NCBI GenBank assembly: GCA_029844215.1
Contig: CM056725.1
Location: 33,014,485-33,078,484 of the forward strand
Length of the DNA stretch: 64,000 nt
Direction of reading: 5' to 3'
From: Przewalskia tangutica
Taxonomy: Eukaryota; Streptophyta; Magnoliopsida; Solanales; Solanaceae
The notes under the pieces: model-generated
Database searches by the model: none
The model's input: only the letters and a program-made list of their open reading frames with translations
What the model was told of the DNA's origin: nothing
Shown: positions 21,709 to 34,294 of the stretch, one piece after another
Layout: each line of letters opens with the position of its first letter
How positions within the stretch are numbered: the first letter of the stretch is position 1
Made by a program: the position numbers and the translations under genes

Positions 21709-23727
21709 TATCGCGACTTCGAACCGGGCGTGGTGGTGCCTTACCGGGCACCTAGTGATACAACATCGAGAGAAAAACCGGCGGAAATGAAAACTTAAAC
21801 ATATAAATAGATATAGATGAAGATGAAAGAAAATAGGCCACCCAAGCGGTTGTCTTTCGGCGTTTATATATATCGACCTTTGAGCGATTACAATCCTTAC
21901 AACCACCACAGCGGTCTTCTGAGACCTCTAAGATTTTCTGACAACTATGGCGGACGGGGCCATGCCGTACCACAGAATGTACAAGAACCTACGGACTCGG
22001 GTAGCATGCAAGATAAGCCTCCGAAGGCAAGGCTTCCCAACACGCTGAAATGTGATCCTAAGCGGGGATCGGCGGTAGATGTACCTCACTGCGGCGTGAG
22101 CGGCCCCGAAGGAGGTCGATGCAGCAGTACAGTATGTGAAGCGTAAATCACGTAAATGAAATCATAATAGTCTATATAAGCGGGAGACATGTATGATAAC
22201 CAAACTACGACACTGCATATAATGATTATATCAAGTCGAGGACTCGCCTCCAAGTCGTTACTCAAATATAACGATGGGTCTCGCCCATAACATCAATCAT
22301 GCGGTGGAATACCTTCGCCAGCTGGCGATCTATGATATGATAACAGAAGTACACACGAACACCAAGTCCTACGATACCAAAGTCGTACTAACGATACTGT
22401 ACAACCAAACCGAAGGCGACCGCGGCAAGTCTGGCGACTACGGATACGAGGCGGCGTGGCGGCGGGAGAAATCGAGGGCTAACTACCGGTGCAGGCGTAT
22501 CACGAGACCGTCGCTACTCGAGCGGGGCAAGTCGAGGGCTAACTACCGGTACAGGCGAATCACTAAGAAACCTGCGTGGAGAGCTAGTCCGTGGAATAAC
22601 ACTATCAGCGGAGGCGTGCGGGTGGAATTCTCCGTCCGCAGATGCGTCGAGTAAGTTCTCAACAAGTCAACCGGCCTCCGAGAGACGGCGGTAGTATAGA
22701 AACACAATTCTTGCACAACAAAGGCTATCACAACAAGCATAGGCAAGTTTCACAACAACAAGCATAGGCGAGTTATACCTGACTCAAGTACTTTCATTTT
22801 ATGTCAAAGTGCGGGTTTTAACCTAAAGTACTACGTACGTTAAATTCCTTTTAAGAGGTCCATTCCTTTTATAAAAGTCACCCGATACCCTTAGTATAAA
22901 AATAGAGTGACTTACATCTTTTAAGTAAACCAAAACAACTTCCATACTTTCCTTTTTAAAACCAAATTAAGGCAATACCATGCCTTCTTTTTGGACCAAA
23001 ACACTTCTCTTTTTAAAGCCAAGTTACCACATTAAAACCAATGATAAAACCCTTCTTTTTGTTTTCATAAAGTCGTTATAACTAACTTCCCATAAAGCTG
23101 TTATAACACTTTATGTTTTAAACCAATTTAAGACAAAACAATGCCTTTCTTTTCCCTAAAGTTCCAGTTTGCCTAATTTCAATTACTCAAGTCTCTTTAT
23201 TTTAGAAAAGTTTCATAGTTCAATGTCTTAATCCCTTTTAAAACAATTGAGTAACATATGCCATAGGTGTGGCGGTTTATACTTGTTTATAACCATTTAT
23301 TAAAGCGACCATGATCTAGAAAATGTACTATCATTTTGTCTCATCTTAGCACATGCGGATGGAGGTTTCTACTGGTTTTAATAATACTTCATTATTCAAT
23401 ACATTTTCCTTTATTAGCGCTGCAGTGGTTTGTTCGATACTTATTCTGATTTCCGAAATCAGTTAAAACATTATTCCTTTTAAAAACCAAGTACTCATTA
23501 CTCACGAATGAGGTTTCACACAAATTTCATATAAATTCGTTTAAGTCAAGTCTCTTATCTTTTAAGATTAAGTCTCTTAACTTCTAAAAATCAGTAAACC
23601 ATTCTCTTTATCTCTCTTAAGACGTTATACCTAACTTCCCATAAAGCTAGTATAACTCTTATGTTTTCAAAACCAAGTATTACTCTTCTTTCAAAAAGGT
23701 TCCTTAATTCTTTTGAAATACTTCAAG

Positions 23728-24010
23728 ATTCTTATTATTCAGGCTTAAGTCAAAATACATTGCCGTACAACTACGTTCTGTTAACACACGTACGTCTACC
23801 GTACTATATATATATTCGTGTAAAATACTTCCAGATTCTTATTATTCAGGCTTAAGTCAGAAGACATTGTCGTACAACTACGTTCTGTTAACACACGTAC
23901 GTCTATCGTACTATATATATATTCTTGTAAAATACTTCCAGATTCTTATTATTCAGGCTTAAGTCAAAAGACATTGCCACACGTACGTCTACCGTACTAT
24001 ATATATTCCT
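23728..24010 (+). repeat. 107-bp tandem repeat, 2.6 copies (C 3' LTR)
   Basis: Units start ATTCTTATTATTCAGGCTTA at 23728, 23835 and 23942. The third copy lacks its middle. Each ends in a CGTACTATATATATATTC-type stretch. The same array is in C's 5' LTR (29399-29682), and a shorter form is in D. Confidence 0.85.
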
Positions 24011-24831
24011 TTAAAATATCATGCTCAAGAGTATAGGAAGAATCACATATCTCGCGACGATTATCGACTATAAGCAAAACGCTCCACGGTTATAACCCGG
24101 CTAGCCTTTTCCACCTTCCAAGTAGTTCATGCTACTCGCAGAACATTCAACCAATAAAGGTTTATTAGTCTACTGTAAATACGGTCCTATGTAAGTACAG
24201 TTTAATCTTCTACTTTAATATTCTTACGTCGATTTGATTCAAGTCTTAATCTGTAATATCCTTCTATTACAGTTCAATTCTCTTCTATGAATCTTATATT
24301 CATTTCAATACTACTATAGTATGTTATTTCCAATTACACTAGAAGGATAGGATTATTTACCTCGATAAGCCCAAAATTATCCAAGTATAAATGTCGATCC
24401 TGAGCGACGTTTAGCTCCTACTCTGGGCGCTCCAACCCGCTCCAAACAACCCTTAGAAGTTCTACGCAACTTCTACTTAACACTTCAACCGACTATGAAG
24501 GTTTTCCTTAGGATTTCGTTTTTGCGACTAAGGGAAAGTATAATAGTATTTTCGGGCTCTACGTATAGAGGTAACTTTGGAAAGTACTACAAGGTATATG
24601 GGCTAAGGTATTTAGGGCATTATAACAATACTTGGAGAGTATTTCTCTACCAAAGGGGGGGTATTATACGAAACAACTAGGCAAGGGGGGTGTATTCTCG
24701 GCCGAGGGCCTCTCAAAGGGGGGAGGGGGGTGTGGCGGACGAAAGCTCAAGATGGAGGGAGTATTTTGAGACTTAGAAAAATGCTCAAGTTTGGATGAAG
24801 AAAGTCTTCAACTTAAAGGGGTATTTATAGG

Positions 24832-24839
24832 TCAATCAA
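24832..24839 (-). promoter_or_regulatory. LTR TATA box (C 3' LTR)
   Basis: TATTTATA on the plus strand. The U3 dyad GAGGGTGACA-CA-TGTCACCCTC lies upstream of it at 24996-25017. Confidence 0.7.
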
Positions 24840-25220
24840 TGGCCAACCAATGGCCAAGATCAAGCCAAGTGTTAGGCAAGTGTAGGGCTAGGATTAAACC
24901 ATGTGTACCTTATCCATCTACCACACCAACTTGCACAAATATCCTACCAACTTTGACCCACCCTTTCGTCCATTACAGCCTGATTCCTTCGATGTGAGGG
25001 TGACACATGTCACCCTCGTTGGTCCAAAATGTTTAGTCTCTCGGAAAAATCCGCAAAAATTAAAAATGACATAGCCGGAATTTTCCTTCAGAAGTCTTGT
25101 AAAGCGTTTCGTCGAAAACGATTCTTTCGCACGTGCCCAAATTTCGATCCTTGCCAATCCTTAAGGCTTAAATTATTATCGACGCGCCTCGCGTACATAC
25201 TGCGGAAATACGGTATAACA

Positions 25221-26050
25221 TTCTCCCTCCTTAGAAACATTCGTCCGAATGTTCCTTCTCAAGCGGATAACGATAAAGTTCCTCTAACAAGTTGCCAACG
25301 CCACACCGCCACGAAATAACACACGTTCTCTTCCTTCCTTACTCGTCGTGCCGCTTCCGAACACTGAACTCTTCTAGTATCGTACCACACTTGATCATCG
25401 ATTCGGTTCCCAAAACTTTGGAGTCACCACCTCCAACTTGGTCATCTTACTAGCCTCGATCTTCCTAAGGCCATTCCCGCCTTCACGATCGGCTCGGTCG
25501 AACATATCCACGAACTCATACGATGGTCATCTAAACTTGGGCCTAGCACCCTCGTGACCCTACCACTGGCGGGACCACCCAGAGTGACCCTACGCTTGAA
25601 GCAGTCACGGGTTGTCATGACATGGCTGACAACCGACCCACTTAACGCATCAAGCTCTTGTTTCCCGATCCGGAACAATCTTACCTATCTGGTCGTGAAA
25701 GCTACCACTTCATTTTACACCACCCAAGGAATTTTCCCACAATTACTCCACGTATACTTATACATTCGACAAAGATCACCCGCAAAATCTGGTACTCGAG
25801 CGGCGCACATCTAAGGTCTGTTGTAATATTCTAAGGTTCATCATTTTTTTCACACCCCCAGGCTTACCCTCTTTCACTAACTATGCTTATAACTCACATT
25901 TTAGCACAAAGCTATCCGAACATAACACTAAACACATCAACATACATTAAAACATACAAAACTCTAGAGGGTTAAGGATATACCTGAAAATAGGCGGTTC
26001 AGGGCCGTTAAGCTCGGAACTTCCACCGCGACCTCTGCGGCTGCTCACGT
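25221..26050 (-). other. Element C internal region near the 3' LTR
   Basis: It begins with the purine tract (25221-25231, minus-strand AGGAGGGAGAA) and the stem-loop at 25236-25253, then about 0.8 kb without coding signs. It is parallel to D (36855-37790), including the block around CTTGGGCCTAGCACCCTCG and the AGAGGGTTAAGGATATACC landmark. Confidence 0.65.
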
Positions 26051-27160
26051 GTATGAACATCTGCCTAGCTATGGAAGGTGAAGAACATGGCCCGATCCGT
26101 AGTCTGTGCTATCCTACCAGCGCTACCCACAGTCGGAAAGTCTCGCCGAGATGGCCTGTTGGCGCAAGAATAACAATCTCCCAAGTTAGTACGACACTCG
26201 TCCTTATGAAGTTTTCCTCAACTGCCACTCTGAGACAAGGGCAACCTGATCCTGCTAGCACTCCTACTCCCCTGAAAATCTGAAACACGGAGCCACGACC
26301 GCTCACGAATATCGAAGGTCCCGGCTGTGGAGGACCACTCAGTCTTGGCGGTACATAACTAGTCATTCTTGAGGCGGTCCGCCTCGAAAGTCACCAAAGG
26401 ACCTCGCTGCTCGGCCTCTTCTGCGATCTTGGTCATTCCGTCGATTTCTCGCTCCTCGCATCGGGACATAAGCTGCGTGCGGGCAATGTCCATGCCCTGA
26501 AGAGCTACACCAACAACTTTACGCTAGGTAATCATCGAGCCTGTAACATATCGGTGCACTCGATCCTCCATACTAGCTACTAGCGGGGACGTCACGCCAA
26601 TGAGTCGAACTCACATTGTACTCCCGAACCGCGCGGATTACGCGCAACACCAAAAATATGTCGGCACGAGCCCTCCTCATCTGTGGAGGCAAGAAATATG
26701 CAAGAAATGCCCCTGAGAACTCGTCCCATATAGCTGGAAGTGCATTCTCTCCCCGGGACAGCTCCCATGAATCAAACGATCATTGCGGTATCACGCGGCC
26801 GATGCGAACCTAGGACCAGCGACTCGGTCTCGATGCCTTGATCACTCTCATGATCCAGTAGCGTCGGATGAACTCCTGCGGATCATCGCCGAGCCTCGAC
26901 CCATAAAATTACGGCGGCTCTGACTGAGAAAATCCGTAGCCTCAAACTAAGCGATCTAGGGTGAACCTGGTGCTCTGGGCTGCTGCGTCCGCCTATCCTC
27001 AGTGCCGCCTGACTCGGCGTTAATCGGGCCCACTCAGTAACCCGTCCCTGCGCTCCGGTGCGGGTGGAGGCTCGGTCTTGTGGTCTGCAGAGGCTGTCCG
27101 CTCTACTCGCGACTCCTCTTTGCCTTGCCGCTTACGGGCGGGTTGCCTTGCGCGAGGCAT
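26051..27160 (-). pseudogene. gag-like relic of element C
   Basis: The start is the minus-strand ATG at 27158-27160 (MPRARQPARKRQGKEES). It carries the Gag pieces also seen in A and D: ASMEDRV around 26550-26580 and the MRMR.. block near 26440-26460. Around 26140-26185 one minus frame reads GDCYSCANRPSRRDF, a zinc knuckle in which the histidine and last cysteine are lost. The frame is broken repeatedly by stops and small indels. No protease, reverse transcriptase or integrase is present in the element. Confidence 0.6.
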
Positions 27161-27345
27161 AGCGGTAAAAGCGAGATACGTCGAGAGGGTCCAACTTACA
27201 ACGGCCTTCTAAGGCACGATCTCGGAATGAGAAGAAGGAAACCAATCCTAAATGTCCTATAGCCTCACGATTATAGATGTGGTGCACAACACATCGATAA
27301 TCAGACCTACTAGACACGGTCAGTAGACACTTTCCGAGGACTAAG

Positions 27346-27357
27346 CGCTCGATACCA
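27346..27357 (-). other. Primer-binding site, element C
   Basis: CGCTCGATACCA on the plus strand, four bases from the TGTCACGACC LTR end at 27362. Confidence 0.85.
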
Positions 27358-29398
27358 CTTTTGTCACGACCGAACCGGGCGTGGATCGTGCCTACCGGGC
27401 ACCCTAGTGATACAACATCGAGAGAAAAACCGTGAAATGAAAACTTAAACATATAAATAGATATAGATCAAGATGAAAGAAAATAGGCCACCCAAGCGGT
27501 TGCCTTTCGGCATTATATATATATCGACCTTTGAGCGATTACAATCGCTTACAACCACGCCCAACGGTGCTCTGGACCTAAGATTTTTACAACAACTATG
27601 ACGGAATGGGGCCGCCATACCACGAATGCAAGAACCTACGGACTGTGGTAACATACCAAAGATAAGCCTCAGGAAGGCGGAGCTTCCAACACTGAAATGT
27701 GATCCTAAGCGGGGATCGGCTGATGTACTTACCTGCGGCGTGAACGCGACCGAAGGAGTCGATCTGACAATTGTACAGTATGTGAAAGCGTAAATCGTAA
27801 ATGAAATCATAATAGTCTATATAAAGCGGGAGACATGTATGATAACCAAACTACGATACACATATAACGGTTATATCAAGTCGGGGACTCACGCCTCCAA
27901 GTCATTACTCAAATATAACGATGGGTCTCACGCCCGTAACATCAATCATGCCCGTGGAATACCTTCCATCTTGGCGGTCTATGATATGATAACACGAGAA
28001 GTACACCGAACACCAAGTCCTACACGATGCCAAAGCCGTACTAACAATACAATACAACCAAACCACGAAGGCGACACGGGGCAATCACGAAGCGACTACG
28101 GATACCAAGGCCGCCACGCGTGGCGGCGAGGCAAATACGAGGGCTAACTACGGTACCAAGTCAGATCACGAGACTTACTACACCGAGCGGGGCAAGTGCG
28201 AGGGCTAACTACCGTACCAAGGCGAATCAGTAGAAACCTCGTGGAGAGCTAGTCCATGGAATAACACTATCAGCGAGGCGTGCAGTGGAATTCTCGTCAC
28301 GCCAGACGTCCAAGTATGTTCTCAACAAGTCAACCGGCCCTCCACCGAGAGACGCGGTAGTATAGAAACACAATTCTTGCACAACAAAGGCTATCACAAC
28401 AAGCATAGGCAAGTTTCACAACAACAAGCATAGGCAAGTTATACACAACTCAAGGTACTTTCATTTTATGTCAAAGTCCGGGTTTTAACCCTAAAGTACT
28501 ACGTACGTTAAATTCCTTTTAAGAGGTCCATTCCTTTTATAAAAGTCACTCGATACCCTTAGTATAAAAATAGAGTGACTTACATATTTTAAGTAAACCA
28601 AAACAACTTCCATACTTTCCTTTTTAAAACCAAATTAAGGCAATACCATGCCTTCTTTTTGGACCAAAACACTTCTCTTTTTAAAGCCAAGTTACCACAT
28701 TAAAACCAATGATAAAACCCTTCTTTTTGTTTTCATAAAGTCGTTATAACTAACTTCCCATAAAGTTGTTATAACACATTATGTTTTAAACCAATTTAAG
28801 ACAAAACAATGCCTTTCTTTTCCCTAAAGTTCCAGTTTGCCTAATTTCAATTACTCAAGTCTCTTTATTTTAGAAAAGTTTCATAGTTCAATGTCTTAAT
28901 CCCTTTTAAAACAATTGAGTAACATATGCCATAGGTGTGAGCAGTTTATGCTTGTTTATAACCATTTATTAAAGCAGCCATGATCTAGAAAATATACTAT
29001 CATTTTGTCTCATCTTAGCTTCTATGCGGATGGAGGTTTCTACTGGTTTTAATAATACTTCATTATTCAATACATTTTCCTTTATTAGCGCTGCAGTGGT
29101 TTGTTCGATACTTATTCTGATTTCCGAAATCAGTTAAAACATTATTCCTTTTAAAAACCAAGTACTCATTACTCACGAATGAGGTTTCACACAAATTTCA
29201 TATAAATTCGTTTAAGTCAAGTCTCTTATCTTTTAAGATTAAGTCTCTTAACTTCTAAAAATCAGTAAACCATTCTCTTTATCTCTCTTAAGACGTTATA
29301 CCTAACTTCCCATAAAGCTAGTATAACTCTTATGTTTTCAAAACCAAGTATTACTCTTCTTTCAAAAAGGTTCATTAATTCTTTTGAAATACTTCAAG

Positions 29399-29682
29399 AT
29401 TCTTATTATTCAGGCTTAAGTCAAAAGACGTTGCCGTACAACTACGTTCTGTTAACACACGTACGTCTACCGTACTATATATATATATTCGTGTAAAATA
29501 CTTCCAGATTCTTATTATTCAGGCTTAAGTCAAAAGACATTGCCGTACAACTACGTTCTGTTAACACACGTACGTCTACCGTACTATATATATATTCTTG
29601 TAAAATACTTCCAGATTCTTATTATTCAGGCTTAAGTCAAAAGACATTGCCACACGTACGTCTACCGTACTATATATATTCC
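29399..29682 (+). repeat. 107-109 bp tandem repeat (C 5' LTR)
   Basis: Copies start at 29399, 29508 and 29615, the counterparts of 23728-24010. The first period is two bases longer through an extra TA in the TATATA stretch. Confidence 0.85.
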
Positions 29683-30273
29683 TTTAAAATATCATGCTCA
29701 AGAGTATAGGAAGAATCACATACCTCGCGACGATTATCGACTATAAGCAAAACGCTCCACGGCTATAACCCGGCTAGCCTTGTCCACCTTCCAAGTAGTT
29801 CATGCTAATCGCAGAACATTCAACCAATAAAGGTTTATTAGTCTACTGTAAATACGGTCCTATGTAAGTACAGTTTAATCTTCTACTTTAATATTCTTCT
29901 GATGCGATTTTAGTTCAAGTCTTAATCTGTAATATCCTTCTATTACAGTTCAATTCTCTTCTATGAATCTTATATTCATTTCAATACTACTACAGTATGT
30001 AATTTCCAATTACACTAGAAGGATAGGATTATTTACCTTGATAAGCCCAAAATTATCCAAGTATAAATGTCGATCCTGAGCGACGTTTAGCTCCTACTCT
30101 GGGCGCTCCAACCCGCTCCAAACAACCCTTAGAAGTTCTACGCAACTTCTACTTAACACTTCAACCGACTATGAAGGTTTTCCTTAGGATTTCGTTTTTG
30201 CGACTGAGGGAAAGTATAATAGTATTTTCGGGCTCTACGTATAGAGGTAACTTTGGAAAGTACTACAAGGTAT

Positions 30274-30278
30274 ATGGG
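30274..30278. repeat. Target-site duplication ATGGG (left of H)
   Basis: Repeated at 33662-33666. The unoccupied site in C's other LTR (about 24599-24603) has a single ATGGG. Confidence 0.92.
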
Positions 30279-30304
30279 TGTTATACCCCGTATTTTCAGA
30301 GTAT

Positions 30305-30320
30305 GTACGTAAGGACGTAC
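30305..30320 (+). other. LTR-edge hairpin GTACGT-AAGG-ACGTAC
   Basis: Perfect 6-base arms 26 bases inside the LTR start. The same element is at 43850 (E), 59549 (E 3') and, on the minus strand, 13628-13650 and 55598-55618. Confidence 0.6.
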
Positions 30321-30489
30321 GTAGAAAATTTGAGCCTTAAGTTAGGCAAGTTTCGAAATTTGTACACAACACCCGATTAGAGTCGTTTTTCGACGAAACG
30401 TTTCCACAGCTTTTGTTGGGAAAATTCCGGCTATGTCATTTATTATTTTTGCGGATTTTTCCGAGAGACGAAACATTTTGGACCAACGG

Positions 30490-30511
30490 GAGGGTGACAT
30501 GTGTCACCCTC
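30490..30511 (+). promoter_or_regulatory. U3 dyad (solo LTR H)
   Basis: GAGGGTGACA and TGTCACCCTC are perfect 10-base arms around TG, about 170 bp upstream of TATA. They are conserved in C, D and E with different spacers. Confidence 0.6.
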
Positions 30512-30681
30512 ACATTGGATGAGGTTGGGCGGCAATGGTGGACGATTTGGCCTTGGCTTTTGTCAAGGATTAGGTAGGATATTTTGGTGGTAGATGGATA
30601 AGGTGTACTTAGGTGAATCCTAGCCCTACACTTGCTATACACTTGGATGGATCTTGGCCATTGGTTGGCCATTCCTTGACC

Positions 30682-30689
30682 TATAAATA
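30682..30689 (+). promoter_or_regulatory. LTR TATA box (solo LTR H)
   Basis: TATAAATA in CCTATAAATACCCCCC. A solo LTR retains this promoter and could still start transcription outward into C's LTR (inference). Confidence 0.7.
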
Positions 30690-32534
30690 CCCCCCTAAGC
30701 TTGAAGAGTTCTTCATCCAAAAATGTGCCTAAGTCTTGAAATCTCCATCCTCTCCTTGTTGTATTGGTCCGCCACACCCCCTTTGAGAAGGCCCCTTGGC
30801 GAAAGTATCCCCTCTAGTAGTGCTAGCCGTGGGTACACCCCTAGCCTAGTTGTCTCGTATAAATACCCCTTTGTGGTATAGAAATACTCTCAAAGTATTG
30901 TTGTAATGTCCAAATACCTTGGCCCAAATACCTTGTAGTATTCCCAAGGTTACACTTATAAAAGCCCAGAAAATACGATTATACTTTCCTTTAGCCACTA
31001 AACGAAACCCTAAGGAAATCTTCATTGTTGTTTGAAGTACTTAAGAGAAGTTGGTTAGAACTTCTAAGGGTTGTTTGGAGCGGATTGGAGCACTCGGAGG
31101 AGGAGCTAAACCTTGCTCAGGAGCGACATTAAACTCGGATAATTTTTGGGCTTATCGAGGTAAATATCTTGTCCCCCTATTGTAATTGGAAATTACATAA
31201 GTGTTGAATATATAGTTGTTGTATACTATATAAAGAACTGAACTGTAATTACATAGGGCTGTATTACAGTAGACTTGTATAGCATTACTGTGTAGTAGAA
31301 TTGTACACGTCCGGTTAGACGTGTAAACCCCCCCCCCCTGGTTGGCTTGGTAGCCGGCCTCGATAGAGGAGGAGATTTACGCTGTTGCGGGGAGGCCGCC
31401 AAATTTTACGAGATTATGGAACGTTGAGATCTAGATGTTAATAAAGCGCCTTGTGGCCTTATAGGTTGAAGTACTACGTGTGGAGTGATCCACTTGGCTT
31501 AAGGAGTGGCGGCTGGGTACTTGGAGCGTTTTGCTATTAGTCGACAATCGTCGCGAGGTATGTGAACCTCTTCCTATCTCTTCTAGCATGATATGTGTGA
31601 ACTATGTAGTACGGTAGACGTACATGTGTTAACTGTGTTTGATTGTTCTTAAAACATAAAGTGTTATAACGGCTTTATGGGAAGTTGGTTATAACAGCTT
31701 TATGTAGGTAAGAAAATACTTTGTGGTTTTAAAAGGTAACTGATGTGAATTATAACTGGCTAGTCATAATAAAGAACTTGACGTATTTCAAAAGAATTAT
31801 AAATCGTTTTGGAAGGGAGAGTAACACTTGGTTTTAAAAGGTTTTAAAAAGAGTTATACTAGCTTTATGGGGAGTTAGGTATAATGTCTTAAGAGAGGTA
31901 AAGAAAATGGTTTACTGATGTTAGAAGTTAAGAGACTTGATCTTATAAGATAAGAGACTTAACTTATTTGTTTTAATGTGAATGTTTGTGTGAAACCTCA
32001 TTCGTGAGTAATGAGTACTTGGTTTTATTTAAAGGGATAATGTTTCTTGATTTGGAAATCGAATGTGTATCGACTGCACCACTGCAGCGTTAATAAAGGA
32101 AAATGTATTGAATAATGATGAATTGTATTAAAACCGGTAGAAACCTCCATCCGCATAGAAACTAAGATGAGACAAAATGATATACATTTTCTAGATCATG
32201 GTTTCGTAATAAGAATGTTGTAAACAAGAATAACCTACTCTCACGTGAGACATATATTACTCAATTGTTCTAAAAGGAATCAAGTGATTAAGTTTGGGAA
32301 CTATGAAACCATTTGAAAATGAGAACCTTGAGTAATTGAAACTAGTAAATGGAACTTAGGAAAGAATGTTGTTACTTGATTTTGAAAAGGGAATGTGGGT
32401 TGGTCATTCTAATACTACGGGTATCGGGTGACTTTTATAAAAGTAATGGATCTCTTTTAAAAGAACTTAACGTATGTAGTACTTTGGGGTTAAAAACCCG
32501 GACTTTGGCATAAAATGAAAGTACTTTGAGTGGT

Positions 32535-32657
32535 TGTGAAACTTGCCTATGCTTGTTGTTGTGAAACTTGCCTATGCTTGTTGTTGTGAAACTTGCCTAT
32601 GCTTGTTGTTGTGAAACTTGCCTATGCTTGTTGTTGTGAAACTTGCCTATGCTTGTG
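32535..32657 (+). repeat. 25-bp tandem repeat, about 5 copies (H)
   Basis: Near-perfect copies of GTGAAACTTGCCTATGCTTG plus five bases. This is the longest run of this unit in the window. Confidence 0.9.
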
Positions 32658-32802
32658 ATGATAGCCTTTGTTGTGCAAGTGTGGTATTTACGTTACCGCG
32701 TCTCGATAGAGGCGGTTGACTTGTCGAGAACTTACTTGACGTCGGCGGTGATGGAGAATTCCACGTATGTTTCCATTTTGATTCTTGTCTTGTTGTTGAT
32801 GT

Positions 32803-33085
32803 CACATGGACATGTCTACACCGACGCAAGATTCGGGGCACGCCACGCGGCGGGGTTGATTACCCGATATATGGTTATTACGCAACATGGACGTGTCTAC
32901 CGTCGCAGATTCCGGGGCATGTGGCTGCGCGCAGGGTCGACCACCCAAGATATATTGTTATCGAGGTTACATGGGCATGTCTACACCACGCAGATTCCGG
33001 GGGCATGTGGCCACGCGGCCTTGTTATTGTTGCATCATGGACATGTCTACACCGTCGCAGATTCGGGGCACGCGACCATGATGCG
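32803..33085 (+). repeat. LTR variable cassette, about 75-85 bp x 4 (H)
   Basis: Copies begin near CACATGGACATGTCTACACC, CAACATGGACGTGTCTACC, TACATGGGCATGTCTACACC and TCATGGACATGTCTACACC, each continuing into CGCAGATTCCGGGGCA-like sequence. It is homologous to 905-1195. Confidence 0.85.
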
Positions 33086-33661
33086 AACATGATGGATGTT
33101 GTGGGCGTGAGACCCATAGTTATATTTGAGTGGTGACTTTGAGGCGTGAGTCCCGACTTGATCGCTTATGTTGCATCGTATTTTGGTTATCATACATGTC
33201 TCCGCTTTAAGCTATTATGATTTCATTCTGATGTTGTGATTTCACATACTTGGTACTGTCGTCTCGACCTCTTCGGGGCTGCGTTCGCCGCAGTAGAGGT
33301 ACGGCCGTGGATCCCCGCTTAGGATCTCATTTCAGCGTGTTGAAAGCTCCGCCTTCCTGAGGCTTATCTTTGGTATGTTCCTCGAGTTGTAGGTTCTTGT
33401 ACATTCGTGGTATGGCGGCCCCGCCCTTCATAGTTGTTGTAAATCTTAAGTGCAGAGTAATTGTGGGCAGGGTTTGTAAAAAGGATAACTGTTCGGGTTT
33501 TTATGTATATACTGAAGGCAATTGTTTTGGTTGGCCTGTTTATTTATTATATCTCTTGTTTCATGACTCGTGTTTTATTTTCCGCTGGTTTTCTCTGATG
33601 TTGTATCACTAGGGTGCCCGGGGTAAGGCACCAGTAACGGGCCCGGGTTCAGGGCGTTACA

Positions 33662-33666
33662 ATGGG
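33662..33666. repeat. Target-site duplication ATGGG (right of H)
   Basis: It directly follows GCGTTACA, and C's LTR resumes CTAAGGTATTTAGGG. Confidence 0.92.
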
Positions 33667-34289
33667 CTAAGGTATTTAGGGCATTATAACAATACTTGGA
33701 GAGTATTTATCTACCAAAGGGGGGGTATTATACGAAACAACTAGGCAAGGGGGGTGTATTCTCGGCCGAGGGCCTCTCAAAGGGGAGGGGGTGTGGCGAA
33801 AGCTCAAGAGGAGGAGTATTTTGAGACTTAGAAAAATGCTCAAGTTTGGATGAAGAAAGTCTTCAACTTAAAGGGGTATTTATAGGTCAAGCAATGGCCA
33901 ACCAATGGCCAAGATCAATCCAAGTGTTAGGCAAGTGTAGGGCTAGGATTAAACCATGTGTACCTTATCCATCTACCACACCAACTTGCACAAATATCCT
34001 ACCAACTTTGACCCACCCTTTCGTCCATTACCGCCCACAATTCCTTCCAATGTGAGGGTGACACATGTCACCCTCTCGTTGGTCCAAAATGTTTCGTCTC
34101 TCGGAAAAATCGGCAAAAATTAAAAATGACATAGCCGGAATTTTCCCTTCGCAAGTCTTGTAAAACGTTTCGTCGAAAAACGATTCTTTTCGGCACTTGT
34201 GCCCAAATTTCGATCCTTGCCAATCCTTAAGGCTTAAATTATTATACGTACGCCCTCACGTACTTACTCTGGAAATACGGGGTATAACA

Positions 34290-34294
34290 CAAGT
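34290..34294. repeat. Target-site duplication CAAGT (right of C)
   Basis: It directly follows GGGGTATAACA. The pair is at 21704-21708. Confidence 0.85.

Larger units (their letters stand above)
21709..25220 (-). repeat. 3' LTR of element C
   Basis: This is the intact LTR that serves as the empty-site reference for solo LTR H: around 24590-24610 it reads ...AAGGTATATGGGCTAAGG... without interruption. It contains a cassette of GGCAAGTC...GAGGGCTAACTACCGG repeats (about 22400-22570), two 25-bp repeats (22715-22775), a 107-bp tandem (23728-24010), TATA box and U3 dyad, and ends GGTATAACA. Confidence 0.9.
30279..33661 (+). mobile_element. Solo LTR H (family A), 3383 bp, TSD ATGGG
   Basis: It starts TGTTATACCCCGTATTTTCAG and ends GGGCGTTACA, with a perfect 5-bp duplication and the empty site preserved in the sister LTR. 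It carries the LTR-edge hairpin at 30305-30320, U3 dyad 30490-30511, TATA box 30682-30689 and R/U5 inverted repeat 31654-31705. It also has five or so 25-bp repeats (32535-32657) and a four-copy 83-bp cassette. It belongs to the same subfamily as element A. No internal sequence remains. Confidence 0.93.
21709..34289 (-). mobile_element. Element C: complete non-autonomous Ty3/gypsy element with TSD CAAGT
   Basis: It is flanked by CAAGT at 21704-21708 and 34290-34294. Its parts are the 3' LTR 21709-25220 (3512 bp), internal 25221-27361 (2.14 kb) and the 5' LTR 27362-34289. The 5' LTR is 3.54 kb once solo LTR H is removed. The two LTRs differ only at scattered sites in the stretches I compared (for example 23041-23160 against 28707-28826). 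The host sequence rejoins as CAAGT-GAATCGGCTAAGCACC, matching D's other LTR at about 40037. No pol is present. Confidence 0.9.
27362..34289 (-). repeat. 5' LTR of element C, interrupted by solo LTR H
   Basis: The LTR runs 27362-30278 and resumes at 33667-34289. Cassette, 25-bp repeats (about 28375-28440), 107-bp tandem and AT-rich R/U5 parallel the 3' LTR. The TATA box is at 33877-33884 and the U3 dyad at 34054-34075. It ends GGGGTATAACA. Confidence 0.9.

Noticed and set aside
21511..22654. ORFs of 85-132 codons as possible host genes
   Set aside because: They fall in the terminal parts and cassettes of LTRs of D and C, and change or vanish in the sister LTRs.
30279..34289. Large inverted repeat suggesting a foldback element or MITE
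   Set aside because: The inversion is explained by solo LTR H lying in opposite orientation to the LTR it inserted into; TSD and termini are those of LTR elements.
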